64,000 nucleotides of DNA from Lysobacterales bacterium. Its GTDB lineage: Bacteria > Pseudomonadota > Gammaproteobacteria > Xanthomonadales > Marinicellaceae. The stretch spans positions 1-64,000 of the forward strand of contig JALSHI010000005.1 in assembly GCA_026982315.1 (NCBI GenBank), given 5' to 3'. Under the pieces are notes generated by a model. That model had not been told where the DNA came from, searched no databases, and saw only the letters and a program-made list of their open reading frames with translations. The position numbers were made by a program, and so were the translations under genes. This document shows positions 30,526 to 39,406 of the stretch, one piece after another (the stretch's first letter is position 1; the number at the start of each line of letters is the position of its first letter).

Positions 30526-31587
30526 ATGGATCTTACCAAATACCTTTCTCCCCACGTTATTCAATCTGCAGATGCCATTGGTCGTCAGTTTGAGCAGGCC
30601 AAGCCGTTCCGTCATGTGGTGATTGATGACTTTTTTCAACCGGAATTTTGCGAGTCCTTGTTGCAGGAGTTTCCGGCCTTTGATGAAAAGCTGGCCACCG
30701 ATGAAAACGGTAATATTGGCCGCAAGGCGGTTCATCAGGGCGTGGCGCATCTGGGCGAACATTACCGTCGCCTCGATGCCTTGGTAAAGAGCCAGTCCTT
30801 CCGGGACATGGTTACACGGCTGACCGGAATCGAAGATTTGCATTACGACCCGCATTATTTTGGCGGCGGCACCCATAATAATCTCGATGGGCAGGATCTG
30901 GACCCGCATGTGGATTTTACCCATCACCCCATCACCGGATTGCATCGACGCATGAATTTGATCGTGTATTTAAACAAGGAATGGGAGAAAGAATGGGGCG
31001 GCAATATCGAGCTGCACAAGGACCCTTACCGGCCGCCGGAAGAAGATGAGATTGTGAGTGTCGAGCCCCTGTTTAATCGCGCGGTTATTTTTGAGACCAA
31101 TGATATTTCCTGGCATGGCTTCCCCCGCATTAATTTGCCGGAAGACAAGAAACACCTCAGCCGTAAATCCTTTGCGTTGTATTACTACACCCCCACACGG
31201 CCTGAAAAAATCAGGCCGCATTCCACGATTTATGTGGAGCGCCATTTGCCAGCCCATATTCGCGAGGGGCATACACTCACAAGCGAGGATGAGGCATTGA
31301 TTAAAACCCTGCTGGCACGGCGCGACCAACACCTGAAACGGCTGTATGCCACCATTACTGATTTAACGGATGAAAACCAGCGTCTGCGGGCTGAAGCCCA
31401 GATAAGGCAATTGTCCCAGCGACACACAGGTAAAGCGCCGGCGGTACATGAGACGCAGATACAAGCGGCTCTGGCGCAGATGGGTCAAGACAAACAGGCA
31501 TTGTTGGCACGAATTCAAGCCCTTGAAAACTCCACCTCCTGGAGAGTGACCGCACCCTTGCGCGCCTTGCGCCGGTGGTTTCAGTAG
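30526..31587 (+). CDS. 2-oxoglutarate/Fe(II)-dependent oxygenase, glycan-cluster type
   Basis: Non-heme iron oxygenase of 353 residues. The double-stranded beta-helix contains the iron ligands His128-x-Asp130 (DPHVDF) and His197 (SWHGFP), with Arg213 in the SRKSFALYYY strand as the likely 2-oxoglutarate anchor. After a charged coiled coil (about 270-330) the protein ends with a NSTSWRVTAPLRALRRWF tail, a motif seen at the ends of proteins in polysaccharide biosynthesis clusters. It probably hydroxylates a sugar or lipid-linked intermediate made by its neighbours; substrate unknown. It has its own candidate promoter. Confidence 0.85.
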   Translation: MDLTKYLSPHVIQSADAIGRQFEQAKPFRHVVIDDFFQPEFCESLLQEFPAFDEKLATDENGNIGRKAVHQGVAHLGEHYRRLDALVKSQSFRDMVTRLTGIEDLHYDPHYFGGGTHNNLDGQDLDPHVDFTHHPITGLHRRMNLIVYLNKEWEKEWGGNIELHKDPYRPPEEDEIVSVEPLFNRAVIFETNDISWHGFPRINLPEDKKHLSRKSFALYYYTPTRPEKIRPHSTIYVERHLPAHIREGHTLTSEDEALIKTLLARRDQHLKRLYATITDLTDENQRLRAEAQIRQLSQRHTGKAPAVHETQIQAALAQMGQDKQALLARIQALENSTSWRVTAPLRALRRWFQ

Positions 31588-31606
31588 CCAGGTTTAAGCG
31601 TAATGC

Positions 31607-32404
31607 CTAGACATCCTCCAGAGAATCTGCCAGACGCACAAGCAAGTGGCGCAGCATATGGCGACTTTCGCTGAAGCCATGGTGGAGTTTTAAGCGGTTT
31701 TCGTCCAGATAGACCCGCTGGCTGATTTCCATTTGCAAGGCATGGACGCCGCGATCCGGGTGACCATAGTGGCGGGTAATGTGGCCGCCGACAAAACGGC
31801 CATTGACAGCCACCGAACGCGGCCGATATTGCCGCAATGACTGTTCCGCCAGTTTTTGTAATGGCTCGGCACACGCGTGGCCATGGTGGCTGCCCAGATT
31901 GAAATCCGGCAGGCGGCCGCTGAACAACGCCGGTACGCGGGAGCGAATGCTGTGAGCATCCCATAACAGCACCTGTTGGTGCCGTTGGCGCAGCCGTTGT
32001 AGCTCGCTTTCCAGCGCTTGGTGATAAGGACGCCAGTAGCGCGCCAGCCTTTGGTTCAGAGATTGGGTATCTGGCTTCTGCCCGGGCAAATAGAGCGGCT
32101 GACCCGAAAAATCGGTCAGCGGGCATACCCCGGGCGTGCGTACACCCGGATAAAGCGGGCTATTGTCTGCTGGCCGGTTCAAGTCCACGACATAACGGGA
32201 AACAGTGGCGCGGATCACGCTGAAACCCATATCGACAGCCCAATCGTATAGTCGGGTGACATGCCAGTCGCGGTCGGGGGTATGGTGAAACTCTGGCCGT
32301 AAGCGGGCAAGAATATCCCCGGGTATCCAGCCTCCATCGTGGGGGATGCTAATTAGCACCGGCCGGCGCCCATGATGAAGGTGAAATAATGGCCGGCCAG
32401 TCAT
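31607..32404 (-). CDS. hutG: N-formylglutamate deformylase
   Basis: Hydrolyses N-formylglutamate to glutamate and formate, last step of the five-step histidine pathway. 265 residues with the family pattern: VLISIPHDGGWIP near the N-terminus, DRDWHVTRLYDWA, VVDLNRPADN, LLWDAHSIRSRVPALFSGRLPDFNLG with the metal-binding region, and LQMEISQRVYLDE. Its start overlaps the hutH stop by four bases, so the genes are coupled. This variant implies a HutF-type formiminoglutamate deiminase elsewhere. It is convergent with the oxygenase gene. Confidence 0.92.
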   Translation of the reverse strand: MTGRPLFHLHHGRRPVLISIPHDGGWIPGDILARLRPEFHHTPDRDWHVTRLYDWAVDMGFSVIRATVSRYVVDLNRPADNSPLYPGVRTPGVCPLTDFSGQPLYLPGQKPDTQSLNQRLARYWRPYHQALESELQRLRQRHQQVLLWDAHSIRSRVPALFSGRLPDFNLGSHHGHACAEPLQKLAEQSLRQYRPRSVAVNGRFVGGHITRHYGHPDRGVHALQMEISQRVYLDENRLKLHHGFSESRHMLRHLLVRLADSLEDV

Positions 32405-33945
32405 TTTATGCCATGCAGACTGGGCGTGATAGCGGGCAAATGGGCATTGAAATCTCCTGCCAGCACTCTCTGCCGAAGGCTGTGAATATCCTGAGTCAGT
32501 AAACGGTCTTTGTCGAGAAAAGGCACGGTCTGCCGGACGCGTTGATAGACCGCGTACAGGGGTTCGGAGGTCTTTAACCCCTGATGAAAGTCGATGCTTT
32601 GACAGGCGGCCATGATTTCAATGCCGATGATGGTGGCGGCATTCTCGGCCATGTCTGTCAGCCTGCGGGCGGCAAAGGTGGCCATGCTGACGTGGTCTTC
32701 CTGATTGGCAGATGTGGGAATGGTATCGACAGAGGCCGGGTGGGCCAGCGTTTTGTTTTCACTGGCCAGGGCCGCGGCGGTCACATGAGCGATCATAAAG
32801 CCGGAATTGACTCCGGAATCCGGCACCAGAAAAGCCGGCAGGCGGCTCATTACCGGGTCGATGAGCATGGCAATGCGGCGCTCGCTCATGTTGGCCATGT
32901 CTGTCAGGGCGATGGCCAGAAAATCGGCGGCGAAGGCCACCGGTTCGGCATGAAAGTTGCCGCCAGACAGCACATCGCCGCTGGCGGGAAAGACCAGCGG
33001 GTTATCCGTGGCGGCATTGGCTTCAATGTGCAAACGTGTGGCGCAGTGGCTGATGGTGTCCAATACCGCGCCCATCACCTGTGGCTGACAGCGCAGGCAA
33101 TAAGGGTCCTGCACGCGATCACAATTTTCGTGGGAGTGCAGAATTTCGCTGCCAGCCAGTAGTTGGCGGTAGACAGCGGCCACCGCAATCTGGCCGTGTT
33201 GTCCGCGCACGCAATGAATCCGTTCGTCGAAAGGTTGTAAGCTGCCTTTGGCCGCATCCACAGAGAGTGCTCCGGCAATCACTGCGGCATTGAAACAGTT
33301 TTCCATGAGAAACAGGCCCTTGAGTCCCAGGGCTGTGGACATTTGTGTGCCATTGAGCAAAGCCAGCCCTTCTTTGGGGCCAAGTTGAATGGGCGTCAGC
33401 CCGGCGGCGGTCAGCGCTTGTGTGGCGGCCATGGTCTGGTTCTGGTATATGACGTCGCCCAGGCCGATCATGGTGCAGCTCAGATGCGCCAGTGGCGCCA
33501 GGTCGCCTGAGGCGCCCACGGAACCTTTTTCCGGAATCAGCGGATAAATACCGTGGTTGAACATGGCCAGCAACAGTTCCAGAGTACGAGGGTGAACCCC
33601 GGAATGGCCCTGGGCCAGACTGGCGATTTTCAGGGCCATGCACAGGCGGGTGGTGTCAGCATCCACCGGGTTACCGACGCCAGTGGCATGGGACGTCACC
33701 AGGTTGCGTTGCAGGGTGTCCAGTTCTTCGGAAGGAATTTTTTTGCGCGCCAGCAGACCAAATCCGGTGTTGACGCCATAGATGGTTTGTCCGGATTGAG
33801 TGATGTCTTCAATGGCTTGCCGGGCCTGCCGCACACGCTGCCACAAAGCCTTGTCGATATCCAGTTTAACGGGTTGTTGCCAGATGCGACGCAAGTCCGC
33901 CAGAGAAAAACCCGCCTCGGTGAGTGTCAAAGTGATGCTGTTCAT
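32401..33945 (-). CDS. hutH: Histidine ammonia-lyase
   Basis: Deaminates histidine to urocanate. 514 residues. The MIO cofactor forms from the Ala145-Ser146-Gly147 triad in [23 protein letters not shown] (residues 56-63) and the QEDHVSMA block (about 415) complete the active site. The start ATG at 33945 overlaps the hutU stop by four bases; the upstream extension to 34014 lies inside hutU and is not used. Confidence 0.97.
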   Translation of the reverse strand: MNSITLTLTEAGFSLADLRRIWQQPVKLDIDKALWQRVRQARQAIEDITQSGQTIYGVNTGFGLLARKKIPSEELDTLQRNLVTSHATGVGNPVDADTTRLCMALKIASLAQGHSGVHPRTLELLLAMFNHGIYPLIPEKGSVGASGDLAPLAHLSCTMIGLGDVIYQNQTMAATQALTAAGLTPIQLGPKEGLALLNGTQMSTALGLKGLFLMENCFNAAVIAGALSVDAAKGSLQPFDERIHCVRGQHGQIAVAAVYRQLLAGSEILHSHENCDRVQDPYCLRCQPQVMGAVLDTISHCATRLHIEANAATDNPLVFPASGDVLSGGNFHAEPVAFAADFLAIALTDMANMSERRIAMLIDPVMSRLPAFLVPDSGVNSGFMIAHVTAAALASENKTLAHPASVDTIPTSANQEDHVSMATFAARRLTDMAENAATIIGIEIMAACQSIDFHQGLKTSEPLYAVYQRVRQTVPFLDKDRLLTQDIHSLRQRVLAGDFNAHLPAITPSLHGIK

Positions 33946-35642
33946 TTCGTTGTTGTCCCGGAAGTATTGTCCTGGGCGATCATGGGCAGGTTCAGGCCGT
34001 GTTGGCGGGCGCACTGGCGGGCCTCCTGGTAGCCGGCGTCAGCATGCCGCATGACACCGGTGGCCGGATCGTTCCACAGCACCCGGCGGATGCGTTTGTC
34101 GGCCGCTTCGCTGCCGTCGCAACAAATCACCACGCCGGCGTGCTGGGCGTATCCCATGCCCACGCCGCCACCATGGTGGAAGGATACCCAGGTGGCGCCG
34201 CTGGCGGTATTCAGCAAGGCATTGAGAATGGGCCAGTCAGACACCGCATCAGAGCCATCGGCCATGGCTTCGGTTTCCCGGTTGGGGCTGGCCACAGAGC
34301 CGGAATCCAGGTGATCCCGGCCAATGACGACGGGCGCTTTCAGCTCGCCGCTGCGCACCATTTCGTTGAAAGCCAGCCCCAGCTTGTGCCGTTGTCCCAG
34401 GCCGACCCAGCAAATTCGCGCCGGAAGGCCCTGAAACTGGATGCGTTCGCGGGCCATATCCAGCCAGTGGTGCAAGTGTGGGTCATCAGGAATCAGTTCC
34501 TTGACCTTGGCGTCGGTTTTATAAATGTCCTCCGGGTCGCCGGATAAGGCCGCCCAGCGAAACGGGCCAATGCCCCGGCAAAATAGCGGCCGCACATAAG
34601 CCGGCACAAAACCAGGGAAGTCAAACGCATTGTGAAGCCCTTCGTCGAAGGCCATCTGGCGAATATTATTGCCGTAATCAAAAGTGGGAACGCCCATTTT
34701 CTGGAAATCCAGCATGGCCTGGACATGCACTTTCATGGAGGCTCTGGCCGCGCTGGCCACCAGTTCCGGCTGGGTTTCCCGCTTTTCAAACCATTCCTCT
34801 ACACGCCAGCCTGCGGGCAGATAGCCATTCACCGGGTCGTGGGCCGATGTCTGGTCTGTGACCGCATCCGGGCGGATGCCGCGGGCCACCATGTCTGGCA
34901 GAATTTCCGCGGCATTCCCCAGCAGGCCGACAGACACCGGCGTGCCTTTGGCGTGGGCGGCGTCAATGATGGCGAGTGCTTCTTCCAGTGTATTGGCCTG
35001 GCGGTCCAGATAGCCGGTTTGCAGGCGTTTTTCGATACGCGACGCCTGGCATTCAATGGCCAGCATGGAAGCGCCAGCCATGGTGGCGGCCAGGGGTTGG
35101 GCACCGCCCATTCCGCCCAGCCCGGCAGTGAGTATCCATTTTCCCGACAAATCGCCGCCGTAATGTTGGCGCCCCATTTCCACAAAGGTTTCATAGGTGC
35201 CCTGAACAATGCCTTGAGAGCCGATATAGATCCACGATCCGGCGGTCATCTGGCCAAACATCATCAAGCCTTTTTTGTCCAGTTCATTGAAATGTTCCCA
35301 GTTGGCCCAGGCCGGCACCAGGTTGGAATTGGCGATAAGCACTCGGGGGGCATCGGCATGGGTGGGGAATACTCCCACCGGCTTTCCGGACTGGATCAGC
35401 AGGGTTTCATCTTCCGAGAGATTTTTCAGGGCCTCAACAATGGCGTCATAGCTGGGCCAGTTGCGGGCGGCGCGGCCAATACCGCCATACACCACCAGAT
35501 CCTCAGGCCGTTCGGCCACCTCCGGGTCGAGATTGTTCATTAACATGCGCAAGGGGGCTTCAGTCAGCCAGGATTTGGCGCTTAGACGGGTGCCGCGCGG
35601 GGCGCGGATATGGCGGTTTGGGTCGTGACGATGGTTGTTCAT
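33942..35642 (-). CDS. hutU: Urocanate hydratase
   Basis: NAD-dependent enzyme adding water to urocanate to give imidazolone propionate. 566 residues with the characteristic [35 protein letters not shown]-terminus, the [10 protein letters not shown] block, and the [16 protein letters not shown] region. First gene of the operon, coupled to hutH by a four-base overlap. No hutI (imidazolonepropionase) or hutC-type regulator is next to it in this window. Confidence 0.97.
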   Translation of the reverse strand: MNNHRHDPNRHIRAPRGTRLSAKSWLTEAPLRMLMNNLDPEVAERPEDLVVYGGIGRAARNWPSYDAIVEALKNLSEDETLLIQSGKPVGVFPTHADAPRVLIANSNLVPAWANWEHFNELDKKGLMMFGQMTAGSWIYIGSQGIVQGTYETFVEMGRQHYGGDLSGKWILTAGLGGMGGAQPLAATMAGASMLAIECQASRIEKRLQTGYLDRQANTLEEALAIIDAAHAKGTPVSVGLLGNAAEILPDMVARGIRPDAVTDQTSAHDPVNGYLPAGWRVEEWFEKRETQPELVASAARASMKVHVQAMLDFQKMGVPTFDYGNNIRQMAFDEGLHNAFDFPGFVPAYVRPLFCRGIGPFRWAALSGDPEDIYKTDAKVKELIPDDPHLHHWLDMARERIQFQGLPARICWVGLGQRHKLGLAFNEMVRSGELKAPVVIGRDHLDSGSVASPNRETEAMADGSDAVSDWPILNALLNTASGATWVSFHHGGGVGMGYAQHAGVVICCDGSEAADKRIRRVLWNDPATGVMRHADAGYQEARQCARQHGLNLPMIAQDNTSGTTTK

Positions 35643-35733
35643 GTTTTCCCCTGGGCTAATGGCGTGATTTCGGGTGCTGAAACAGGCTGGCAGGCTCCGC
35701 GATATGCGGCTTAATCCAGTCGTAACCAGGCGC

Positions 35734-35760
35734 GATTATAGCTGATTCAGGCGGTATTCA
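35734..35760 (-). promoter_or_regulatory. Candidate hut operon promoter
   Basis: Read on the minus strand, TTGAAT (35755-35760) is followed by 15 bases and a perfect TATAAT (35734-35739). The spacer is short for sigma70, but the -10 is ideal. It lies about 90 bases before the hutU start. Confidence 0.4.
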
Positions 35761-35925
35761 AGCGCTTTGGCGGTTATTGAATCAAGACTGCTTTTGGCGC
35801 TTCTGCTCATTTTTACCCCACTGCTTTGTCAGTCTTTTCTTGTTAAATCAAATACATAGCAGATATTCTTTCCGTTGTTGATTAACTAACTTATTGATTT
35901 GAAACGTTTTTTGTGAAGTCGCGCC

Positions 35926-35954
35926 TTGACAGGTCAAACCGAAAGGAATAAGGT
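35926..35954 (+). promoter_or_regulatory. mraZ (dcw) promoter
   Basis: TTGACA (35926-35931), a 17-base spacer, then TAAGGT (35949-35954) as the -10. The expected start near 35961 falls immediately upstream of the MraZ operator boxes. Confidence 0.6.
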
Positions 35955-35963
35955 GCAACATTA

Positions 35964-35988
35964 TGGGAAAAAGTGGGTAAAAGTGGGT
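35964..35988 (+). promoter_or_regulatory. MraZ operator (three TGGG boxes, 10-bp period)
   Basis: TGGGA, TGGGT and TGGGT at 35964, 35974 and 35984 are spaced by exactly ten bases with AAAAG between. Such direct TGGGN repeats near the mraZ start are the known binding site of the MraZ repressor. The last box is only 8 bases before the start codon, so repressor binding could also occlude the ribosome-binding region, which is itself weak (only a short AGG). Confidence 0.8.
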
Positions 35989-35995
35989 TATCAGG

Positions 35996-36445
35996 ATGTT
36001 TTACGGTGAAACCGCACTCAATTTGGACGCCAAGGGCCGTCTTGCCATACCGGTCAGGTATCGCGAGCAGATTGCGGCTGAGTGCGAAAACCGGTTGGTC
36101 TTGACCTACAACGCCTATGAAAACGATTCGCTGTGGCTGTATCCGCAACAGGAATGGGAGCGCATCCGCGATGAAGTCATGTCCCTGAGCACTTTTGACC
36201 CCAAGCACAGGGCGCTGCAACGCCGGTTGGTGGGCAGCGCCTGCCATGTGACGCCGGACAAGGGTTCGCGTATTTTACTGCCTGTGACCTTGCGTCAGGT
36301 GGCGGCCATGGAAAAAAGGGTGGTGATTCTCGGACTGGGGAACAAATTTGAAATATGGAATGAAGACGCCTTGCAGAAAGCCCGTCACCAGCTTCCTGAT
36401 GTGGGTGAAGGCGTATCTGAAGCCATGCAACAACTGGTGCTGTAA
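35996..36445 (+). CDS. mraZ: Transcriptional regulator MraZ
   Basis: DNA-binding protein that represses its own operon. 149 residues with two SpoVT-AbrB-type halves: NLDAKGRLAIPVRYR (about 9-23) and GSRILLPVTLRQVA in the second half. ATG at 35996 directly follows the three TGGG boxes. Its stop overlaps the rsmH start (TAATG). Confidence 0.95.
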   Translation: MFYGETALNLDAKGRLAIPVRYREQIAAECENRLVLTYNAYENDSLWLYPQQEWERIRDEVMSLSTFDPKHRALQRRLVGSACHVTPDKGSRILLPVTLRQVAAMEKRVVILGLGNKFEIWNEDALQKARHQLPDVGEGVSEAMQQLVL

Positions 36446-37404
36446 TGACTTCGGAGTTGACACATCAGGCGGTGTTGCTGGACGAAGCGGTGGCAGCCTT
36501 GAATATCCGTCCGGATGGCGTTTATGTGGATGCCACTTTTGGCCGTGGTGGCCACAGCCGTCGAATTTTGCAATCGTTGTCGGCGGCAGGACGCCTGGTG
36601 GTGATTGACCGTGATCCACAGGCACTGACCGCCGCGCAGGCATTGGCCAATGAAGACCCGCGCGTGCGGGTGTGTTCCGGCGCTTTTGAGAATCTGGACC
36701 AGCTGGTTGCCGAGGCATTAAATGCGAACAGCAACCAGCAAGAAGGCGAGGGAGGCATGACGGTGGATGGGATTTTGTTTGATTTGGGGGTTTCTTCCCC
36801 GCAACTGGACGATGCCCGTCGCGGTTTCAGCTTTATGCAATCGGGCCCTTTGGACATGCGTATGGATAATCGCAGTGGGGAAAGCGCCGCGCAATGGTTG
36901 GCCCATGCGGACGAAAAGGAAATGGCCCGGGTTTTCTGGCGTTATGGCGAAGAAAAAAATGCTCGCAGAATGGCGCGCGCCATTGCGGAATTCCGCCAGC
37001 AACAACCCATTGAACGCACAGAGCAACTGGCTGAAATTGCCGCTTCGGTGAATCGCAAGCATGAAAAAAAACACCCGGCCACGCGCATATTTCAGGCCAT
37101 TCGCATTCACGTCAACCGGGAGCTGGAACAAGTGGAAAGGGCTTTGCCCAGGGCGGTGGATTTATTGAAGAAAGGGGGGCGTTTGGTGGTTATCAGCTTT
37201 CATTCCCTGGAAGACCGGCTGGTCAAACGGTTTTTGCGCCAACAGGCATCCACAGGGCCGGTGAATCGCCGCATGCCACTGCCGGTTAACCAGAAAGCGC
37301 CGCGGTTGCGCGTTATCGGCAAGCCGGTCAAGGCGAGTGAGGAAGAGCTGACGCGTAACCTGCGCGCGCGCAGTGCGATTATGCGGGTGGCGGAAAAAGT
37401 ATGA
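36445..37404 (+). CDS. rsmH: 16S rRNA (cytosine-N4) methyltransferase RsmH
   Basis: Adds the N4 methyl of m4Cm at position 1402 of 16S rRNA. 319 residues, SAM-binding DATFGRGGHSRRIL (about 30-43), and the family block DGILFDLGVSSPQLDDARRGFSF. The conserved ISFHSLEDRLVKRF lies near 250-265. An acidic, Gln-rich spacer (NSNQQEGEGG) near 95 appears longer than usual. Overlaps mraZ by one base and ftsL by four. Confidence 0.97.
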   Translation: MTSELTHQAVLLDEAVAALNIRPDGVYVDATFGRGGHSRRILQSLSAAGRLVVIDRDPQALTAAQALANEDPRVRVCSGAFENLDQLVAEALNANSNQQEGEGGMTVDGILFDLGVSSPQLDDARRGFSFMQSGPLDMRMDNRSGESAAQWLAHADEKEMARVFWRYGEEKNARRMARAIAEFRQQQPIERTEQLAEIAASVNRKHEKKHPATRIFQAIRIHVNRELEQVERALPRAVDLLKKGGRLVVISFHSLEDRLVKRFLRQQASTGPVNRRMPLPVNQKAPRLRVIGKPVKASEEELTRNLRARSAIMRVAEKV

Positions 37405-37676
37405 AAAAACTGACGCCCTGGTTTTTTGCCATCGCAGTACTGGCCGTAACGTTGCTGGTGGTGGTGGAGTCGGTGTATCGCCAGCACAAAACCCGACAAA
37501 AGTTTGCCAGCCTGCAAGTCTTGCTGAAAACGGAACAAGCGCTCAATCAGGAGTGGGGACGGTTACAAAGTGAATATTCCACCAAGGTGGACAACGGATT
37601 GATAGAGCGGTTTGCACGGGAACAACTGGGCATGGTACAGCCGCAGGAAGACCAGGTTATCACCATAAAACGATGA
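37401..37676 (+). CDS. ftsL: Cell division protein FtsL
   Basis: Bitopic divisome protein that binds FtsB and FtsQ and activates FtsI-FtsW. 91 residues: short cytoplasmic part, one membrane helix (about 7-26), then a coiled coil and RFAREQLGMVQPQEDQVI at the end, the conserved tail. Identified by position between rsmH and ftsI and by this layout, since the family is poorly conserved. Confidence 0.92.
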   Translation: MKKLTPWFFAIAVLAVTLLVVVESVYRQHKTRQKFASLQVLLKTEQALNQEWGRLQSEYSTKVDNGLIERFAREQLGMVQPQEDQVITIKR

Positions 37677-39406
37677 AAGCAAACAACACAAAAATCAACG
37701 CTCAAAGCATTAGTCGCCGTATGGGTGTGTTACTGGCGATTCTGTTTTGTCTGTTTGCGGCGGTGGTGGTTAAGGCTTTCAAGGTGCAAATCAAGCAGAC
37801 CCGTTTTTTTCAGCACGAAGCCAACAAGCGGCAAATTCGCACAGAGACGATTCCGGTATCCCGTGGGGTGATTTATGACCGCAACAACGAACCGCTGGCA
37901 ATTTCCGTGGCCATGGAATCGGTGTGGGTGGATCCTGTCCGGTTGATGGAAAACTTTGATCGTATCGACCAGTTGGCAGATAAGCTGGACTTGGATGCAG
38001 ACAAACTCAAGGCTCTGGTGTCATCGCGGCAACAACGGCGTTTTTTGTACATAAAACGCTTGATTGAGCCGGAATTGGCGGATGAAATCCGGGCGCTGAA
38101 CATTCAGGGCGTGAATTTCCAAACCGAATTCAAGCGGTTTTATCCGGCTGGCGAAACCATTGCCCAGCTCATCGGCATTACCAATATCGAAGACCAGGGG
38201 CAGGAAGGACTGGAGCGCTTTTTTGATGAAGATTTGTCCGGCGAGCCTGGGCTTAAGCGCGTGGTGAAAGATTCCCGCGGCAATGTGATTCGTGAAGTCG
38301 AGGAAATCCGGCCAGTGGTGCCAGCGCGGGATTTACATATCAGCATTGACCGGCGACTACAGTACGCTGCTTACCGGAGCTTGAAAAAAGCCATGTATCG
38401 CTATGGGGCCAAGTCCGCCTCGGCCGTGGCGCTGGATGTGGCTACCGGCGAAGTGCTGGCCATGGCCAACCAGCCATCTTTTAACCCCAACAAGCGTGAC
38501 CGGCAAGCCCTTAAGAAGGGTCTTTTGAACCGGGCCATGATGGATGTGTATGAACCCGGTTCGGTGATGAAACCCTTTACCATGATCGCCGCTTTGGAAA
38601 GTGGCACATATACGCCGCAAACGGTGATTGATACTTCGCCGGGGCGCTGGGAAATTGATGGTACGGTGGTGAATGATTTTCGGGACTATGGTCCGTTAAG
38701 TCTGACTCAGGTCCTGGCCAAATCCAGCAATGTCGGCATGGCGAAAATTGCCCTGGATTTGGACAAGGAGCACATGTGGGATGTTTTCCGACGTTTTGGA
38801 TTTGGCACGCCAACGCAAAACCTGATTCGCAGTGAATCCTCCGGCTATTTTCCCCATTACCGTAAGTGGCGCAAGGTGGATCAGGCCGCGCTATCCAGGG
38901 GCTATGGTTTGTCCGTCACAGTGTTACAGCTGGCAGCGGCCTATGGCGCCATTGCCAATAATGGCCGTTGGCGCTCTCCATCGTTTATCAAGGGTTTGAT
39001 TCACCCTGACAAGGCGGTGCTGGATCCGGCCATCGCCCGCCAGGTTCGCACAATGCTCAAAGCGGTGGTCAGCGAGCAGGGCACCGGACACCGGGCGCGC
39101 ATCCGTGGCTATGAGGTGGCGGGCAAGACGGGCACGGCGCGTAAGAATGAACGCGGCCAGTATGTGGACAGGTATGTGGCCACGTTTGCCGGTTTTGCAC
39201 CAGCGGACCATCCTCGGCTGGTGGTGGTGGTCAGTATCAATGATCCGGCTGGCGATGAATTTGGCGGCGGCCAGGTGGCCGCACCAGTGTTTGCGGAAAT
39301 CATGCAGACCGCTTTGCGCATGTTGAATGTTCCGCCGGATCACTTACCCCAGCCGGCGAAAAAGCCAGAAACAGCCCGGATAAAAATGACAGGGGGCGAG
39401 CAATGA
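37673..39406 (+). CDS. ftsI: Peptidoglycan D,D-transpeptidase FtsI (PBP3)
   Basis: Septal penicillin-binding protein. 577 residues: N-terminal membrane anchor (about 18-38), class B pedestal domain, then transpeptidase motifs: SVMK with the active serine in EPGSVMKPF, AKSSNVGM for the SxN motif and GKTGTA for KTG. The C-terminus ends with a short Pro/Lys tail. Overlaps ftsL and murE by four bases each. Confidence 0.97.
   Translation: MKANNTKINAQSISRRMGVLLAILFCLFAAVVVKAFKVQIKQTRFFQHEANKRQIRTETIPVSRGVIYDRNNEPLAISVAMESVWVDPVRLMENFDRIDQLADKLDLDADKLKALVSSRQQRRFLYIKRLIEPELADEIRALNIQGVNFQTEFKRFYPAGETIAQLIGITNIEDQGQEGLERFFDEDLSGEPGLKRVVKDSRGNVIREVEEIRPVVPARDLHISIDRRLQYAAYRSLKKAMYRYGAKSASAVALDVATGEVLAMANQPSFNPNKRDRQALKKGLLNRAMMDVYEPGSVMKPFTMIAALESGTYTPQTVIDTSPGRWEIDGTVVNDFRDYGPLSLTQVLAKSSNVGMAKIALDLDKEHMWDVFRRFGFGTPTQNLIRSESSGYFPHYRKWRKVDQAALSRGYGLSVTVLQLAAAYGAIANNGRWRSPSFIKGLIHPDKAVLDPAIARQVRTMLKAVVSEQGTGHRARIRGYEVAGKTGTARKNERGQYVDRYVATFAGFAPADHPRLVVVVSINDPAGDEFGGGQVAAPVFAEIMQTALRMLNVPPDHLPQPAKKPETARIKMTGGEQ

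Larger units (their letters stand above)
35643..35995. other. Intergenic region between hutU and mraZ
   Basis: 353 bases without a gene, separating divergent operons. It holds a candidate promoter on the minus strand for hut (35734-35760), an AT-rich stretch about 35850-35915, and the plus-strand mraZ promoter and operator close to mraZ. I see no tRNA or small RNA structure in it. Confidence 0.6.

Noticed and set aside
34632-35543. 303-residue plus-strand frame opposite hutU
   Set aside because: No known motif and complete overlap with a conserved enzyme.
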